Shown here in pieces: positions 40,430 to 50,062 of a stretch of DNA of 64,000 nt. Each line of letters starts with the position of its first letter. The first letter of the stretch is position 1. Origin of the DNA: Paenibacillus sp. H1-7 (GTDB taxonomy: Bacteria; Bacillota; Bacilli; Paenibacillales; NBRC-103111); contig NZ_CP031168.1 in assembly GCF_022354825.1 (NCBI RefSeq), positions 4,093,501-4,157,500 on the forward strand. The letters run 5' to 3'. Under the pieces are notes generated by a model. It worked only from the letters and a program-made list of their open reading frames with translations. It made no database searches and was not told where the DNA came from. The position numbers and the translations under genes were made by a program.

Positions 40430-40476
40430 CGTAAATTGGAGTTTATAAAACTAATCATTATTAAAGGAAGGTTGAT

Positions 40477-41799
40477 ATGGGTTTAAATCTGTTTCTTGTA
40501 GCCGTACTTATCTTACTGACCGCATTTTTCGTAGCAACGGAATTCGCCATCATCAGACTGCGCAGCAGCCGGGTAGACCAGCTTGTATTGGAAGGCAGAA
40601 AAAATGCGTTGGCTGTGCGAAGGGTTCAGAGCAATCTCGACGGATATTTGTCCGCTTGTCAGCTGGGGATCACCATTACGGCCCTCGGACTCGGTTGGTT
40701 AGGTGAGCCTACTATTGAAGCGATGCTGCATCCGGTATTCCATGCATTGGCTCTGAGCGATGAAGCAAGCACACTGATTTCGTTTATTCTGGCTTTTGTC
40801 GTCATGACTTACCTGCACGTCGTTCTGGGTGAATTGGCACCTAAGACGCTGGCGATTCAAAAAGCGGAACAGATCAGCTTACTTACGGCAAAACCCATCA
40901 TGTTCTTTTACAAAATCATGTATCCTTTCATTTGGCTGTTAAACGGTTCGGCGAATGTGCTTATCCGTATGTTCGGATTGAAGCCGGCGAAGGAGCATGA
41001 AGAAGCGCACTCGGAGGAAGAAATCCAGATTATCGTCGAGGAGAGCTACCAGAGCGGTAAAATCAATCAAACCGAGTTCGGCTATGTGAACCGGATCTTC
41101 GCTTTCGACGATATGCTGGCGAAGGAAATCATGGTTCCGCGGACCGACATGGTATGTTTATATACGGACAATACGCTCGAAGAGAACTTGAGCATCATCC
41201 GCCGCGAGCAGTATACCCGATTCCCGATTGCAAAAGGAAGCAAGGATAACATCGTTGGCGTTATCAACACCAAACAGTTTTTCCTGAATTACGAGCCGGG
41301 CTGCGAATCGTTTGATTTCCGCACATTGGTTCAACCGGTACTGACGATTCCGGAATACATGCCTGTCAATACATTGTTGACTCGAATGCAAAAAGAGCGT
41401 GTCCATATCGCGCTGCTTGTAGACGAATATGGCGGAACTTCCGGCTTGATCACTATGGAGGATATTTTGGAGGAAATCGTCGGTGAAATCCGTGACGAGT
41501 TCGATGCGGACGAAGCCAAGGAAATCGAGAAAATCGATGACGAGCAATATATCCTGGACGGGAAAGTACTGTTAACCGAAGTGAATGACCTGCTTGGAGT
41601 TCAATTGGATAATGACGATGTGGATACGATTGGCGGATGGCTGTACTTAGCTAATCCTGAGCTGGAAGTAGGTACCAAGTGGTTCTATGAGGAATTGGAA
41701 TTCACCGTTCTGAAAAAGGATAGTCATCGGGTTCGCCGAATCCAGGTTAAAAAGCTAGCAACGGTAGCCGATGCCGATGCGGTGGTTGCCATTGAATAA
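40477..41799 (+). CDS. CNNM/CorC-type membrane protein (hemolysin family)
   Basis: A 440-residue protein: DUF21/CNNM membrane domain (about 1-190; LFLVAVLILLTAFFVATEFA, VVLGELAPKTLAIQKAE), two CBS domains (about 205-335; IMVPRTDMVCLYTDN, VPVNTLL-type and ALLVDEYGGTSGLITMEDIL), and a C-terminal CorC_HlyC domain (ILDGKVLLTEVNDLLGVQLD). The family mediates Mg2+ or Co2+ efflux and magnesium homeostasis; older annotation calls it hemolysin. AGGAAGG precedes the ATG. Probably regulated by the divergent DUF1836 protein through the palindrome at 40416-40429. Confidence 0.9.
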   Translation: MGLNLFLVAVLILLTAFFVATEFAIIRLRSSRVDQLVLEGRKNALAVRRVQSNLDGYLSACQLGITITALGLGWLGEPTIEAMLHPVFHALALSDEASTLISFILAFVVMTYLHVVLGELAPKTLAIQKAEQISLLTAKPIMFFYKIMYPFIWLLNGSANVLIRMFGLKPAKEHEEAHSEEEIQIIVEESYQSGKINQTEFGYVNRIFAFDDMLAKEIMVPRTDMVCLYTDNTLEENLSIIRREQYTRFPIAKGSKDNIVGVINTKQFFLNYEPGCESFDFRTLVQPVLTIPEYMPVNTLLTRMQKERVHIALLVDEYGGTSGLITMEDILEEIVGEIRDEFDADEAKEIEKIDDEQYILDGKVLLTEVNDLLGVQLDNDDVDTIGGWLYLANPELEVGTKWFYEELEFTVLKKDSHRVRRIQVKKLATVADADAVVAIE

Positions 41800-41804
41800 G
41801 AGAA

Positions 41805-41836
41805 GCCTTCCCTGCAGTTGACGGGGGAGGCTTTTT
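41805..41836 (+). terminator. Terminator after the CNNM/CorC-type gene
   Basis: GCCTTCCC (41805-41812) with GGGGAGGC (41824-41831), then TTTTT. Confidence 0.85.
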
Positions 41837-41918
41837 CAGAAGCCAGTGCTTATACATAAGTTGTAGCCATGCTTCCATCTGTGGTACTATTTATGGGAAT
41901 TGAATAGCAATGAATCGA

Positions 41919-42000
41919 CACTAGGGGTGCTGATGAAGCTGAGAGAGGCGAGTGCCTTAACCCTTATACCTGATCTAGGTAATGCTAGCGAAGGGAAGTG
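41919..42000 (+). promoter_or_regulatory. TPP riboswitch (THI element)
   Basis: The conserved thi-box blocks are present in order: CTAGGGGTGC, GCTGAGAGAGGC, ACCCTTATACCTGATCTAGG, TAATGCTAGCGAAGGGAAG. P1 closes through CACT (41919-41922) and AGTG (41997-42000). It senses thiamine pyrophosphate and should switch off the ylmB-tenA unit through the following terminator. Confidence 0.96.
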
Positions 42001-42022
42001 GATTGTGCCGTATGATGATGGT

Positions 42023-42053
42023 AAACCGCTTCTTTTATGGAGGCGGTTTTTTT
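42023..42053 (+). terminator. Expression-platform terminator of the TPP riboswitch
   Basis: AAACCGCTTC (42023-42032) with GGAGGCGGTTT (42039-42049), T run to 42053. It ends 33 nt before the ylmB start. Confidence 0.9.
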
Positions 42054-42086
42054 GCGTGTAATGAATGGTGAGGAGGATGAAAAGCT

Positions 42087-43358
42087 GTGACAACTATTGA
42101 ATCGCTGCTGGAACAGGTGGAACGGCGTCAAGAGGAGCTGGTGGGCCTCGCAGAGCGATTAATCCGTTATCCGACCCCGGCGCCCCCGGCAAGAAATACC
42201 GCTGAGGCTCAACAATATATTGCCGGTTTTCTGGAGAACCTGGGCTTTGCGATAGATCAATGGGATGTGTATCCGGGCGATCCCAACGTGGTTGGTGTAA
42301 AAAAGGGAACTAGCTCAGGCGATTATAAGAGCCTGATTATTAACGGTCACATCGATGTGGCCGAGGTGAATGCGGACGAAGCGTGGGAGAAGGATCCGTT
42401 CGAGCCTATCGTAAAAGACGGAAGGCTGATAGGCCGCGGCGCATCCGATATGAAGGGCGGACTGGCGGGCGCGTTATTCGCCGTTCAACTGCTTGCTGAA
42501 GCCGGGATTCAGCTTCCTGGCGATCTCCTATTCCAATCGGTCATTGGAGAGGAAGTCGGCGAAGCGGGGACGCTCCAGTGCTGCAAAAGAGGCTTTACCG
42601 CCGATTTTGCTGTTGTGGTAGATACGAGCGATTTACATATTCAGGGCCAAGGCGGGGTTATTACAGGCTGGGTTACGGTAAAAAGCCGGCAGACTCATCA
42701 CGACGCCACCCGACGAAGCATGATTCATGCTGGCGGTGGATTGTACGGAGCCAGTGCGATTGAGAAGATGGTCAAGCTGATTCAAGGGCTGCAGGATTTG
42801 GAGCGGCATTGGGCGGTCACCAAGAGCTATCCAGGGTACTTGCCGGGAACGAATACCATCAATCCGGCCGTTATCGAAGGCGGGCGCCATGCCGCTTTCA
42901 TTGCGGATGAGTGCCGTTTATGGATCACGGTGCATTTTTATCCGGATGAAACCTATGAAGGGGTGGCCCAGGAAATCGAAGAGCATCTCTTAAGAGTCGC
43001 TCAGGCCGATCCATGGCTAAGGGAGAATCCTCCGCAATTCCGCTGGGGAGGAACCTCGATGATCGAAGACCGCGGCGAGGTGTTTCCGTCGCTTCAAGTG
43101 GATCCGGGCCATCCGGCTGTACAATTGTTAAGTCAAGCCCACGAGAGGGTGCATTCTCAGCCTGCCGTAATCGATGTATCTCCTACTGTCACGGACGGCG
43201 GATGGTTCGGTGATGCCGGAATACCGGCAGCCATTTACGGTCCGGGAAATTTGCACAATGCCCATTCAGTTAATGAGTCGGTTCCCATTCGGCAGCTGGT
43301 TCACTTTACGAAGGTGCTGCTTCGTTTTATTTATGAATGGGGTCATACGCCTAAATAA
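42087..43358 (+). CDS. ylmB: M20-family amidohydrolase, formylaminopyrimidine deformylase (YlmB-like)
   Basis: A 423-residue M20 metallopeptidase-fold enzyme. Metal ligands: INGHIDVAE (His, Asp), GRGASDMKGG (Asp), IGEEVGEAG (Glu pair), and GNLHNAHSVNE (His). General ArgE/DapE annotation would fit, but position after a TPP riboswitch and before tenA identifies it as YlmB-like. YlmB removes the formyl group from N-formyl-4-amino-5-aminomethyl-2-methylpyrimidine, a thiamine breakdown product. TenA then converts the amine to HMP. GGAGGATG-type site precedes the start. The stop is 20 nt before tenA. Confidence 0.9.
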   Translation: MTTIESLLEQVERRQEELVGLAERLIRYPTPAPPARNTAEAQQYIAGFLENLGFAIDQWDVYPGDPNVVGVKKGTSSGDYKSLIINGHIDVAEVNADEAWEKDPFEPIVKDGRLIGRGASDMKGGLAGALFAVQLLAEAGIQLPGDLLFQSVIGEEVGEAGTLQCCKRGFTADFAVVVDTSDLHIQGQGGVITGWVTVKSRQTHHDATRRSMIHAGGGLYGASAIEKMVKLIQGLQDLERHWAVTKSYPGYLPGTNTINPAVIEGGRHAAFIADECRLWITVHFYPDETYEGVAQEIEEHLLRVAQADPWLRENPPQFRWGGTSMIEDRGEVFPSLQVDPGHPAVQLLSQAHERVHSQPAVIDVSPTVTDGGWFGDAGIPAAIYGPGNLHNAHSVNESVPIRQLVHFTKVLLRFIYEWGHTPK

Positions 43359-43378
43359 TGAGTAGAGGAGATGCAGTA

Positions 43379-44047
43379 ATGAAATTTTCCGAGCAGCTGA
43401 TTCAAAAGCTTGAACCGATCTGGAGAAAGAACCATTCACATCCGTTTGTAAGAGGAATGGGTGACGGGACCTTGGAGCTGGACAAGTTCCGCTTTTATAT
43501 GATTCAGGATTACTTGTATTTGATCGAGTATGCGAAGCTGTTTGCCATCGGCGCCGTAAAAGCCACCGATCTTGAAACGATGGGCAAGTTCGCTGCGCTG
43601 CTGAATTCGACAATGAATGAGGAGATGTCTTTACACAGGTCCTATGCCGCCAGATTCGGTATTTCGGAGAAGGAGCTCGAGGAGGCGGAGCCATCTCCGG
43701 TTACTCTAGCGTATACACACTATATGCTGCATGCGGGACAGAACGGATCGATAGCTGAGCTCGTCGCCGCACTGCTGCCATGCATGTGGAGCTACTGGGA
43801 AATCGGCAAAGAGCTGTCGGACGTCCCGGGAGCGCTCGATCATCCGTACTACGGCGAATGGATTCGGATGTACAGCTCGGACGATTTTGGCTCGCTCGCG
43901 ATTTGGTGCATCGGTTTGCTGGACGACTTGACCGCAGGGAAGCCGGATAACGAGCTTGCGAAGCTTGAGGAAATATTCGTCCATACGACCCGGTTCGAAT
44001 ATTTATTCTGGGATATGGCGTACCGTAAAGAAACGTGGCCGTCTTGA
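43379..44047 (+). CDS. tenA: Aminopyrimidine aminohydrolase / thiaminase II (TenA)
   Basis: A 222-residue all-helical TenA protein: FSEQLIQKLEPIWRKNHSHP, FRFYMIQDYLYLIEYAKLFA, ALLPCMWSYWEIGKEL with the catalytic Cys, and FEYLFWDMAYRKETW with the catalytic Glu. It hydrolyses 4-amino-5-aminomethyl-2-methylpyrimidine to HMP for thiamine salvage. Start ATG 43379 has AGAGGAG upstream; an upstream in-frame ATG at 43358 overlaps ylmB and lacks a site. Together with ylmB and the riboswitch it forms a complete base-degraded thiamine salvage unit. Confidence 0.93.
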   Translation: MKFSEQLIQKLEPIWRKNHSHPFVRGMGDGTLELDKFRFYMIQDYLYLIEYAKLFAIGAVKATDLETMGKFAALLNSTMNEEMSLHRSYAARFGISEKELEEAEPSPVTLAYTHYMLHAGQNGSIAELVAALLPCMWSYWEIGKELSDVPGALDHPYYGEWIRMYSSDDFGSLAIWCIGLLDDLTAGKPDNELAKLEEIFVHTTRFEYLFWDMAYRKETWPS

Positions 44048-44180
44048 TTTAGCTTGAGCGAGCGAGTTTATGGTCGGATGGATGATTATTGTTAAATACT
44101 TGTGCGTTATCGTGATGTATTCGGGGTAATGGAAATTAGAACGAAGCAGTCCATTCCATTGCATAAGGAGCGTGACGCAT

Positions 44181-44576
44181 ATGACTAGAAGCATCCAGGC
44201 TTATTTTCATACGGAGAACGAAACGGAGGACGTGAGAATCAAGCTGCAAAAGTACAATATTGACCAGCTCGAAATCGGTGCCTTGCCGGAGCCACTCCAT
44301 AAGAAGGTTCCATTGCTAATTCCTCTCGCTTCGGCTTCCGGAGAAGAAACCGGTACCGCTGGAGGAAGCTATGCGGGAGGGAGCTTGCCTTCCAGTGGCT
44401 CGGCGGCAGGAGCATTTGTCGGATTCCGGTCCATTGACCAACTGGAACATGACAGCAATCACGATGGAGTCGATGACAGGGAGCTGCTATACTCACTTAG
44501 CTTGAAGGTAAGCGAGCTTGATTATAACGAAGCTGTAAAAGTAATCCGTTCGAACGGCGGTCATGTCGCCATCTAG
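44181..44576 (+). CDS. Hypothetical protein with EF-hand-like segment
   Basis: A 131-residue protein. N-terminal alpha/beta segment (RSIQAYFHTENETEDVRIKL), then a Gly/Ser-rich middle (GGSYAGGSLPSSGSAAGAFV), then DSNHDGVDDRELLYSLSLKV, which resembles a single Ca-binding loop, and a C-terminal helix (YNEAVKVIRSNGGHVAI). The design recalls general stress proteins of Bacillales in which a short domain is repeated around a flexible linker, but I cannot name a family. AAGGAG 10 nt before ATG 44181 supports the start. Monocistronic, with a strong terminator. Confidence 0.75.
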   Translation: MTRSIQAYFHTENETEDVRIKLQKYNIDQLEIGALPEPLHKKVPLLIPLASASGEETGTAGGSYAGGSLPSSGSAAGAFVGFRSIDQLEHDSNHDGVDDRELLYSLSLKVSELDYNEAVKVIRSNGGHVAI

Positions 44577-44590
44577 ACGATGTATCATTC

Positions 44591-44618
44591 AAGACCCGTT
44601 ACAGGGTCTTTTTTTTTG
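44591..44618 (+). terminator. Terminator after 44181-44576
   Basis: AAGACCC (44591-44597), loop GTTACA, GGGTCTT (44604-44610) and a long T run. Confidence 0.92.
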
Positions 44619-44710
44619 TTTTACGAATCCTAATTTCCATTAACTGTAAAAAATTCAGTGATGTTATACGATTATTTTTATATACTGGATTAGGGAAGGG
44701 GGGGAAAACA

Positions 44711-45496
44711 ATGTGGACTCGCAAAGAACTAAAGGATCGAGCTAAACAGGTACTCAGAACTTCGTATTGGAAGGCGTTTCTTGTTGGATTGCTGTTAACC
44801 TTCGTTAGCGGAGGGCTGCCCAATTGTTCGTATCAAGGAGGGGGATCCTCGTCGGGATCTCACAACGAAACCGGCGGAATCTCCGGGTCTTTCGGCGGAT
44901 TGGGAGAATTGTTCAACGGAGAAATGAACGTCATCATTTGGTCTGTCCTGATCGTATTCTTCATTATTATGGGACTGGTAATCGTTGCCACTATTGCTTT
45001 TGGAATCTTTTTAGGCTTTCCGTTACTGGTTGGTGCGCGGCAATATTACAAGCAAGCGGCACAAGATGACGTCAATATGAATTATCTCGGCTACGCCTTT
45101 GTCAGAGGCCGTTATATGGCTATCGTCAAAGGGATGCTCTGGATGACATTGCTCAATTTTTTATGGTTTTTGCTGCTCATCATTCCCGGATTCGTTAAGA
45201 GGTATGCTTACAGCATGGTTCCGTACATTCTGGCGGATCATCCGGGCATCGGAACGAAGAGGGCGGTCGAATTGAGCAACCAAATGACTCGAGGTCACAA
45301 GTGGAACATGTTCGTGCTCGATTTATCGTTTATCGGCTGGTATTTGCTCGGGATTCTCGCTTTGATTGTCGGCGTATTGTTCGTCATGCCGTATGTGTAT
45401 TCGACTCATGCCGAGCTGTATTTGGCGATTCGCAGGCAAGCTCTGGAGGAAGGCATCAGCAGCAGAGCGGAGCTCAATTTACCTGATCCAGTGTAA
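44711..45496 (+). CDS. DUF975 integral membrane protein
   Basis: A 261-residue protein with about five membrane helices. Family features: MWTRKELKDRAKQVLRTSYW at the N-terminus, GARQYYKQAAQDDVNMNYLG, IIPGFVKRYAYSMVPYILAD, and YSTHAELYLAIRRQALEEG at the end. DUF975 (PF06161) is of unknown function and common in Firmicutes. A Gly/Ser-rich extracytoplasmic loop (about 43-66) is specific to this copy. GGAAGGGGGGGAAAACA precedes the ATG. Confidence 0.88.
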   Translation: MWTRKELKDRAKQVLRTSYWKAFLVGLLLTFVSGGLPNCSYQGGGSSSGSHNETGGISGSFGGLGELFNGEMNVIIWSVLIVFFIIMGLVIVATIAFGIFLGFPLLVGARQYYKQAAQDDVNMNYLGYAFVRGRYMAIVKGMLWMTLLNFLWFLLLIIPGFVKRYAYSMVPYILADHPGIGTKRAVELSNQMTRGHKWNMFVLDLSFIGWYLLGILALIVGVLFVMPYVYSTHAELYLAIRRQALEEGISSRAELNLPDPV

Positions 45497-45497
45497 G

Positions 45498-45524
45498 AAA
45501 CCGGCCGTTCAGCGGCCGGTTTTT
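45498..45524 (+). terminator. Terminator after the DUF975 gene
   Basis: AAACCGGCCG, loop TTCAG, CGGCCGGTTTTT. Confidence 0.92.
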
Positions 45525-45622
45525 GCTTGCTCAATGAGGGAGGTTCGGGACGGCTTAGCTTCCGATTGACTATATTTGGTATAATACGTTAAAGGAAGCG
45601 GCGGAAAAGGAGTTTTGTTACG

Positions 45623-48600
45623 ATGGGCGAATCAAGTGCAAGCCTTTTTCACCCGTTGATTGCCGAATGGTTCGAGCAGCGATTCGGCAGTCCGACGGAT
45701 GTACAAATACGCGCGTGGCAAGCGATACAATCAGAAGAGCACACCTTAATAGCAGCTCCTACGGGCTCGGGAAAAACGTTGGCGGCTATGCTGCCCTGTC
45801 TGAGCCGGATTTTGGAGGATAAGGATACGCCCACACCGACAAATGGAGTCAAGCTGCTGTACATTACGCCTCTCAAGGCGCTCAACAATGACATTCACCA
45901 TCACGTGATCGGGTATATAGATGAACTGAAGCAAACCGCCGAGAAGCGTGGAACCGTTTGGAACGGGCTGACTGCAGCTGTCCGTACGGGCGATACGACG
46001 CAAAGCGCTCGTGCCGCGATGCTTCGCAATCCGCCGGATGTGCTGGTCACGACGCCGGAATCGCTCTATCTGCTTCTGACCTCTCCCAAAGGCAGAATGA
46101 TGCTGCGGTCGGTTCGGTATTGTATTGTGGACGAAATTCACGATTTGGCCGCAGACAGCAGAGGGCTGCACCTTTCGGTCACGCTCGAGCGGTTAAGCGA
46201 ATGGATAGGGGAAACGCCTCAGCGAATCGGTGTCTCCGCGACACAGAAGCCTATCGAGCGTATCGCGAGATTTCTTGGAGGCTGGGATAGCAACGACTCT
46301 GGCTATTCGCCGCGCGAAGTGGAGATCATCGAAAGCCGAATGGACAAGCGGTTTCGCGTAGTTGTCACGCATCCTGAGAAGTCGCTGATAACAAAAGACA
46401 AGCAGGAGGCCGTGTGGGGGCCGTTGACGGAGCATTTGTGCAAATGGATCGGGGAGAGCCAGTCCGCGCTTATTTTCGTAAACAATCGCAGGCTGTGCGA
46501 GCGATTGACGCTTTGGCTGAACGATCACGTAGGGTATGAGATGGCCCGCTCACATCATGGCAGCATTTCACGTGAGCAACGGCTTGAGGTTGAGGCTTCT
46601 TTAAAAAGAGGCGAGCTTCGCTGTCTAGTAGCGACTTCTTCCTTGGAGCTTGGCATCGATGTAGGGCATATCGATCTGGTGCTGCAGATCGACTCGCCGA
46701 AAAGCGCCGCTGCCGGCATACAGCGAATCGGCCGTGCCGGCCATTCCGTAGGAGACGAGAGCAGGGGCGTCATCGTCGCCAGATCCCGCGGACAGCTCCC
46801 GGAATGTGCGGTGCTGGCACGTCAAATCGTGGAGCGGAATATCGAAGAGATTCGCGTTCCCCGGTTTGCTCTCGATGTGCTATGCCAGCAAATCGTCGCG
46901 ATGGTGGCGGCGGACGACAGGCCAGTTGAACCGTTGTACCGCCTGTTAAACCGAAGCTACGGCTATCATGGATTTGCGCTGGAACGGCTGGAAGCCGTAC
47001 TTCAGGTGCTGTCGGGCTATTATCCCTTCGTCCGGCCTCTGCTCGATTGGGACCGGGAGACAGGGATGCTGACGAAGCGGAGCTCGACCGCGATGTCCGC
47101 GATTATGGGCGCAGGCACGATCCCGCAGGGGAGCGCTTATCCTGTTCATCATGCCGACAGCCGCATCCACCTAGGCGAGCTGGATGAGGAGTATATCCAC
47201 GAGAGCCGCGTCGGGGACGTGTTCCAGCTTGGGACGAGCTCATGGAGAATTCAGTCCATCCGCAACGACAGAGTTTATGTTGTGGAAGAGGCGGGCAATA
47301 CGTTCAGCGAGATCCCTTTTTGGCGGGGAGAAGGACAAGGGAGATCGTACGAATTCTCGTCGGACATCGGCCGTTTTCTAGCCTATATCGAGGAACGGCT
47401 GGATCAGGAGAAGAAAGCTTCCACGATCGAATGGCTGACCTGCGAGCATTTCATGGATGCGTCTGCGGCAGATGATTTGGTCAATCTGGTACACTCCCAG
47501 AAGGCGGTTTCCGAGCTGCCCACCCACCGCCGGATTGTCATTGAGCAGTTTCAGGATGACTTCAAGCAGCATCATTTGATAATTCACAGCTGGTTCGGAC
47601 GGGCGTTTAACCGCACCTGGCAGATGGCGATTCAGCTTCATGCCGAGCGCAGCATGCCTTATCGCATCTATGCCAATGCCAAGGACAACGGCATTGAATT
47701 TATTGTGGCGGACGGCGGCAGCGGAGAAGCGCTGCGCTTGCTGCCGCTCATTCGCGAGGTGACGGCGGATCGGCTGGAGCCTCTGCTCCGTCAGGCCGTC
47801 CCGTCATCGCCGCAATTCGGCATCGCCTTCCGGAGGCTCGCGGAAACCTCGCTGCTGCTGTCCCGCAGCTTCGGCCGAATGCCGGCATGGCAGAAGCGTT
47901 TGCGCAGCGAAGAGCTGCTGCGCGAATCGCTGCCCTACGCCGAGCAGTTTCCATTCATTGGGGAAGCGATACGCCAATGTCTGTATGAGGAACTGGATGT
48001 GCAAGGCGTACGTGAAATGCTGCACAACATAGAGAACGGCGAAATGGAAGTGGTGACCCGTCAGGGTGCTTATCCGTCACCGTTCGCGGCGTTGTTTCTC
48101 GCCGACTTTATCAATGCGCAAATGTACGAATCGGATACAGTGGAGAAAGATCTCCAGGCGAGGCTGCAAGGACTCGACCGTGCCATGGCCGGGAGCTGGT
48201 TCGCTCCCGAGTCCGCTAATGAAGGTGCTCCAGTTACGGAGAGGGAGCAGGAGAAACGGCTTGAAACAGCGGAGGAAGCACCATCATCGCTGCCGGAGCA
48301 TAGGATCGAAGAGCCTGATCAGCTGCTAAGGCTGCTGAAAAGACTTGGGGAGCATAGCGACGAAGAGCTTGCCGGCGTAGTACCCGATTCCGAAAGGAGC
48401 GAGCTTATATCCATACTACAGCAGCGCAAACAAATCGCACGAATCCCGTTGGGCAGCCCTCAGCTTCATTACTGGATATGTGCGGACGAAACGTCTACCT
48501 ATTCCCGGCTTGGATCAGAGCTGTTGGCGGATCGTTTCGTGCTTACCCGTTTCGTTGAACGTCAAACGAGCTTCACCGTAGAACAGCTGCTACAACGATA

Positions 48601-50026
48601 CGGCGATCAGGTCAACCGGCATGTGGAAGAGCTCGTGCCAGCCTGGGAAGCGGAAGGACGAATAGAACGATTGGCGGACGCTGCAGCCGGTGATCGTGTC
48701 GTATGGATGAACTTGCGCAAAGCCGTCCGGAGGACGCGGCAAGAAGCTGAAACGCTCAGGCAGGCCAATCAGGCTGTGGACGGCGTTCGTTATTGCTCCC
48801 GGACGATGGATTTGCAATATACATCGCCTCAGGAGAGACGCAGCGGGGAAGAAGGGCTTCGACAGGTCATCGAAAAGCTGCAAGGGTTGTTCTTTCCATT
48901 GTCACAATGGGAGGGTTCCCTCTTTCCGCTGCGGATGCACGACTATAAAAAAGATTTGCTGGACCGGCTGTGCGCTGCCGGAGAGGTCATCTGGATTGGC
49001 CGCAAGCTGCCGGGGGAGAAGGAAGGCAGCGTTGCCTTTTTTCTGGCGGAAAGCAAGGAGCTTTACGGACCTATACTCGAACAAGCGGAAGCCGATGTGA
49101 TGCAAGAGGTACCACTGCTGGAGCTGCTTCAACGGAAGGGGGCAAGCTTCCTGTCCGCGCTCAGCCGGGAAACGGGCGAAGTACCTTCCGAGCTGACAGC
49201 CCGTTTGCTGGAGCTATCCTGGCGAGGGCTCGTGTCGAATGACCAATTTGCGCCGCTGCGTCTGAATGGCGGAGCGAAGACAGCCAAAACCGCCGTCAGT
49301 GGCAAAGGCTTTCAGTCGGGTCTTGGGCGCTGGTATGCTCTGCGATCCCTTGGTGAAGATTACGACCGGCAGGCGTCTTTGGCTGCATGGATCAAGCATT
49401 TGGTCGGAGTATACGGGCTCCTGACCAAAGAGATTGTCGCGCAGCACCTGCCATGGTCATGGGACGACGTATACGCGTCATTGAAGCAGCTGGAAATGTG
49501 GGGCTTACTGACTCGAGGCTTGTGGGTCGAAGGAATCAAGACGCTGCAATTTTCAACAAAGGATCAGGTGGAGCAGCTTCGCATGCCGGAATGGAATGGT
49601 GATCTGCACACGGTGGTGCTTCCTTCTACGGACCCTTCCAATCCGTTCGGACTAACCGTCGGCTGGCCGGATGCGGATGGAATTTCATTCTCGCGCAAGA
49701 AAGGAAACGATCTCGTCCTGCGAGGTGGGCGCTGGGTGTTGTGGGTGGAGAACAACGGCAAAAGAATGTACACGATGGATCTAGGGGTCTCCGTTGCTGG
49801 AAGGGCGAATGAGGACAAGGCGCTCCCATTAAGCCCCGATGAAATGGAGCAGCTTCTCAGAGCCGTAGCCATCGAGTACTTGCGTATTCCCGGCATACGT
49901 AAAATCGTCATCGACAAATGGAGTGGACAGCCTGTGCTTAAGACAGAGGCGGCCAATCTATTGTTGAAGCTGGGGGCCGAAACCGACCGTGATTCTCTGG
50001 TCATTTGGCCAAGCGCGTTAAGATAA
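45623..50026 (+). CDS. Lhr-type large superfamily 2 helicase
   Basis: A 1467-residue ATP-dependent helicase of the Lhr family. Motifs: Q-motif region DVQIRAWQAI, Walker A APTGSGKT with K51, YITPLKALNND, TTPESLYLLL, DEIHDLA box, SATQKP, and in the second RecA domain HHGSISREQR, ATSSLELGIDVG and RIGRAGH. The Lhr-specific winged-helix and beta-barrel region follows to about 870, and a long C-terminal extension makes it an Lhr-long form. Lhr enzymes translocate 3' to 5' and act in RNA:DNA unwinding and DNA damage tolerance. The linker around 865-900 is Glu-rich. AAAGGAG is ahead of the ATG. The GNAT gene follows after 36 nt. Confidence 0.92.
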   Translation: MGESSASLFHPLIAEWFEQRFGSPTDVQIRAWQAIQSEEHTLIAAPTGSGKTLAAMLPCLSRILEDKDTPTPTNGVKLLYITPLKALNNDIHHHVIGYIDELKQTAEKRGTVWNGLTAAVRTGDTTQSARAAMLRNPPDVLVTTPESLYLLLTSPKGRMMLRSVRYCIVDEIHDLAADSRGLHLSVTLERLSEWIGETPQRIGVSATQKPIERIARFLGGWDSNDSGYSPREVEIIESRMDKRFRVVVTHPEKSLITKDKQEAVWGPLTEHLCKWIGESQSALIFVNNRRLCERLTLWLNDHVGYEMARSHHGSISREQRLEVEASLKRGELRCLVATSSLELGIDVGHIDLVLQIDSPKSAAAGIQRIGRAGHSVGDESRGVIVARSRGQLPECAVLARQIVERNIEEIRVPRFALDVLCQQIVAMVAADDRPVEPLYRLLNRSYGYHGFALERLEAVLQVLSGYYPFVRPLLDWDRETGMLTKRSSTAMSAIMGAGTIPQGSAYPVHHADSRIHLGELDEEYIHESRVGDVFQLGTSSWRIQSIRNDRVYVVEEAGNTFSEIPFWRGEGQGRSYEFSSDIGRFLAYIEERLDQEKKASTIEWLTCEHFMDASAADDLVNLVHSQKAVSELPTHRRIVIEQFQDDFKQHHLIIHSWFGRAFNRTWQMAIQLHAERSMPYRIYANAKDNGIEFIVADGGSGEALRLLPLIREVTADRLEPLLRQAVPSSPQFGIAFRRLAETSLLLSRSFGRMPAWQKRLRSEELLRESLPYAEQFPFIGEAIRQCLYEELDVQGVREMLHNIENGEMEVVTRQGAYPSPFAALFLADFINAQMYESDTVEKDLQARLQGLDRAMAGSWFAPESANEGAPVTEREQEKRLETAEEAPSSLPEHRIEEPDQLLRLLKRLGEHSDEELAGVVPDSERSELISILQQRKQIARIPLGSPQLHYWICADETSTYSRLGSELLADRFVLTRFVERQTSFTVEQLLQRYGDQVNRHVEELVPAWEAEGRIERLADAAAGDRVVWMNLRKAVRRTRQEAETLRQANQAVDGVRYCSRTMDLQYTSPQERRSGEEGLRQVIEKLQGLFFPLSQWEGSLFPLRMHDYKKDLLDRLCAAGEVIWIGRKLPGEKEGSVAFFLAESKELYGPILEQAEADVMQEVPLLELLQRKGASFLSALSRETGEVPSELTARLLELSWRGLVSNDQFAPLRLNGGAKTAKTAVSGKGFQSGLGRWYALRSLGEDYDRQASLAAWIKHLVGVYGLLTKEIVAQHLPWSWDDVYASLKQLEMWGLLTRGLWVEGIKTLQFSTKDQVEQLRMPEWNGDLHTVVLPSTDPSNPFGLTVGWPDADGISFSRKKGNDLVLRGGRWVLWVENNGKRMYTMDLGVSVAGRANEDKALPLSPDEMEQLLRAVAIEYLRIPGIRKIVIDKWSGQPVLKTEAANLLLKLGAETDRDSLVIWPSALR

Positions 50027-50062
50027 ACCGTAAGGCAAGTTTGTGAGAGAAGGGGTAGCCGT

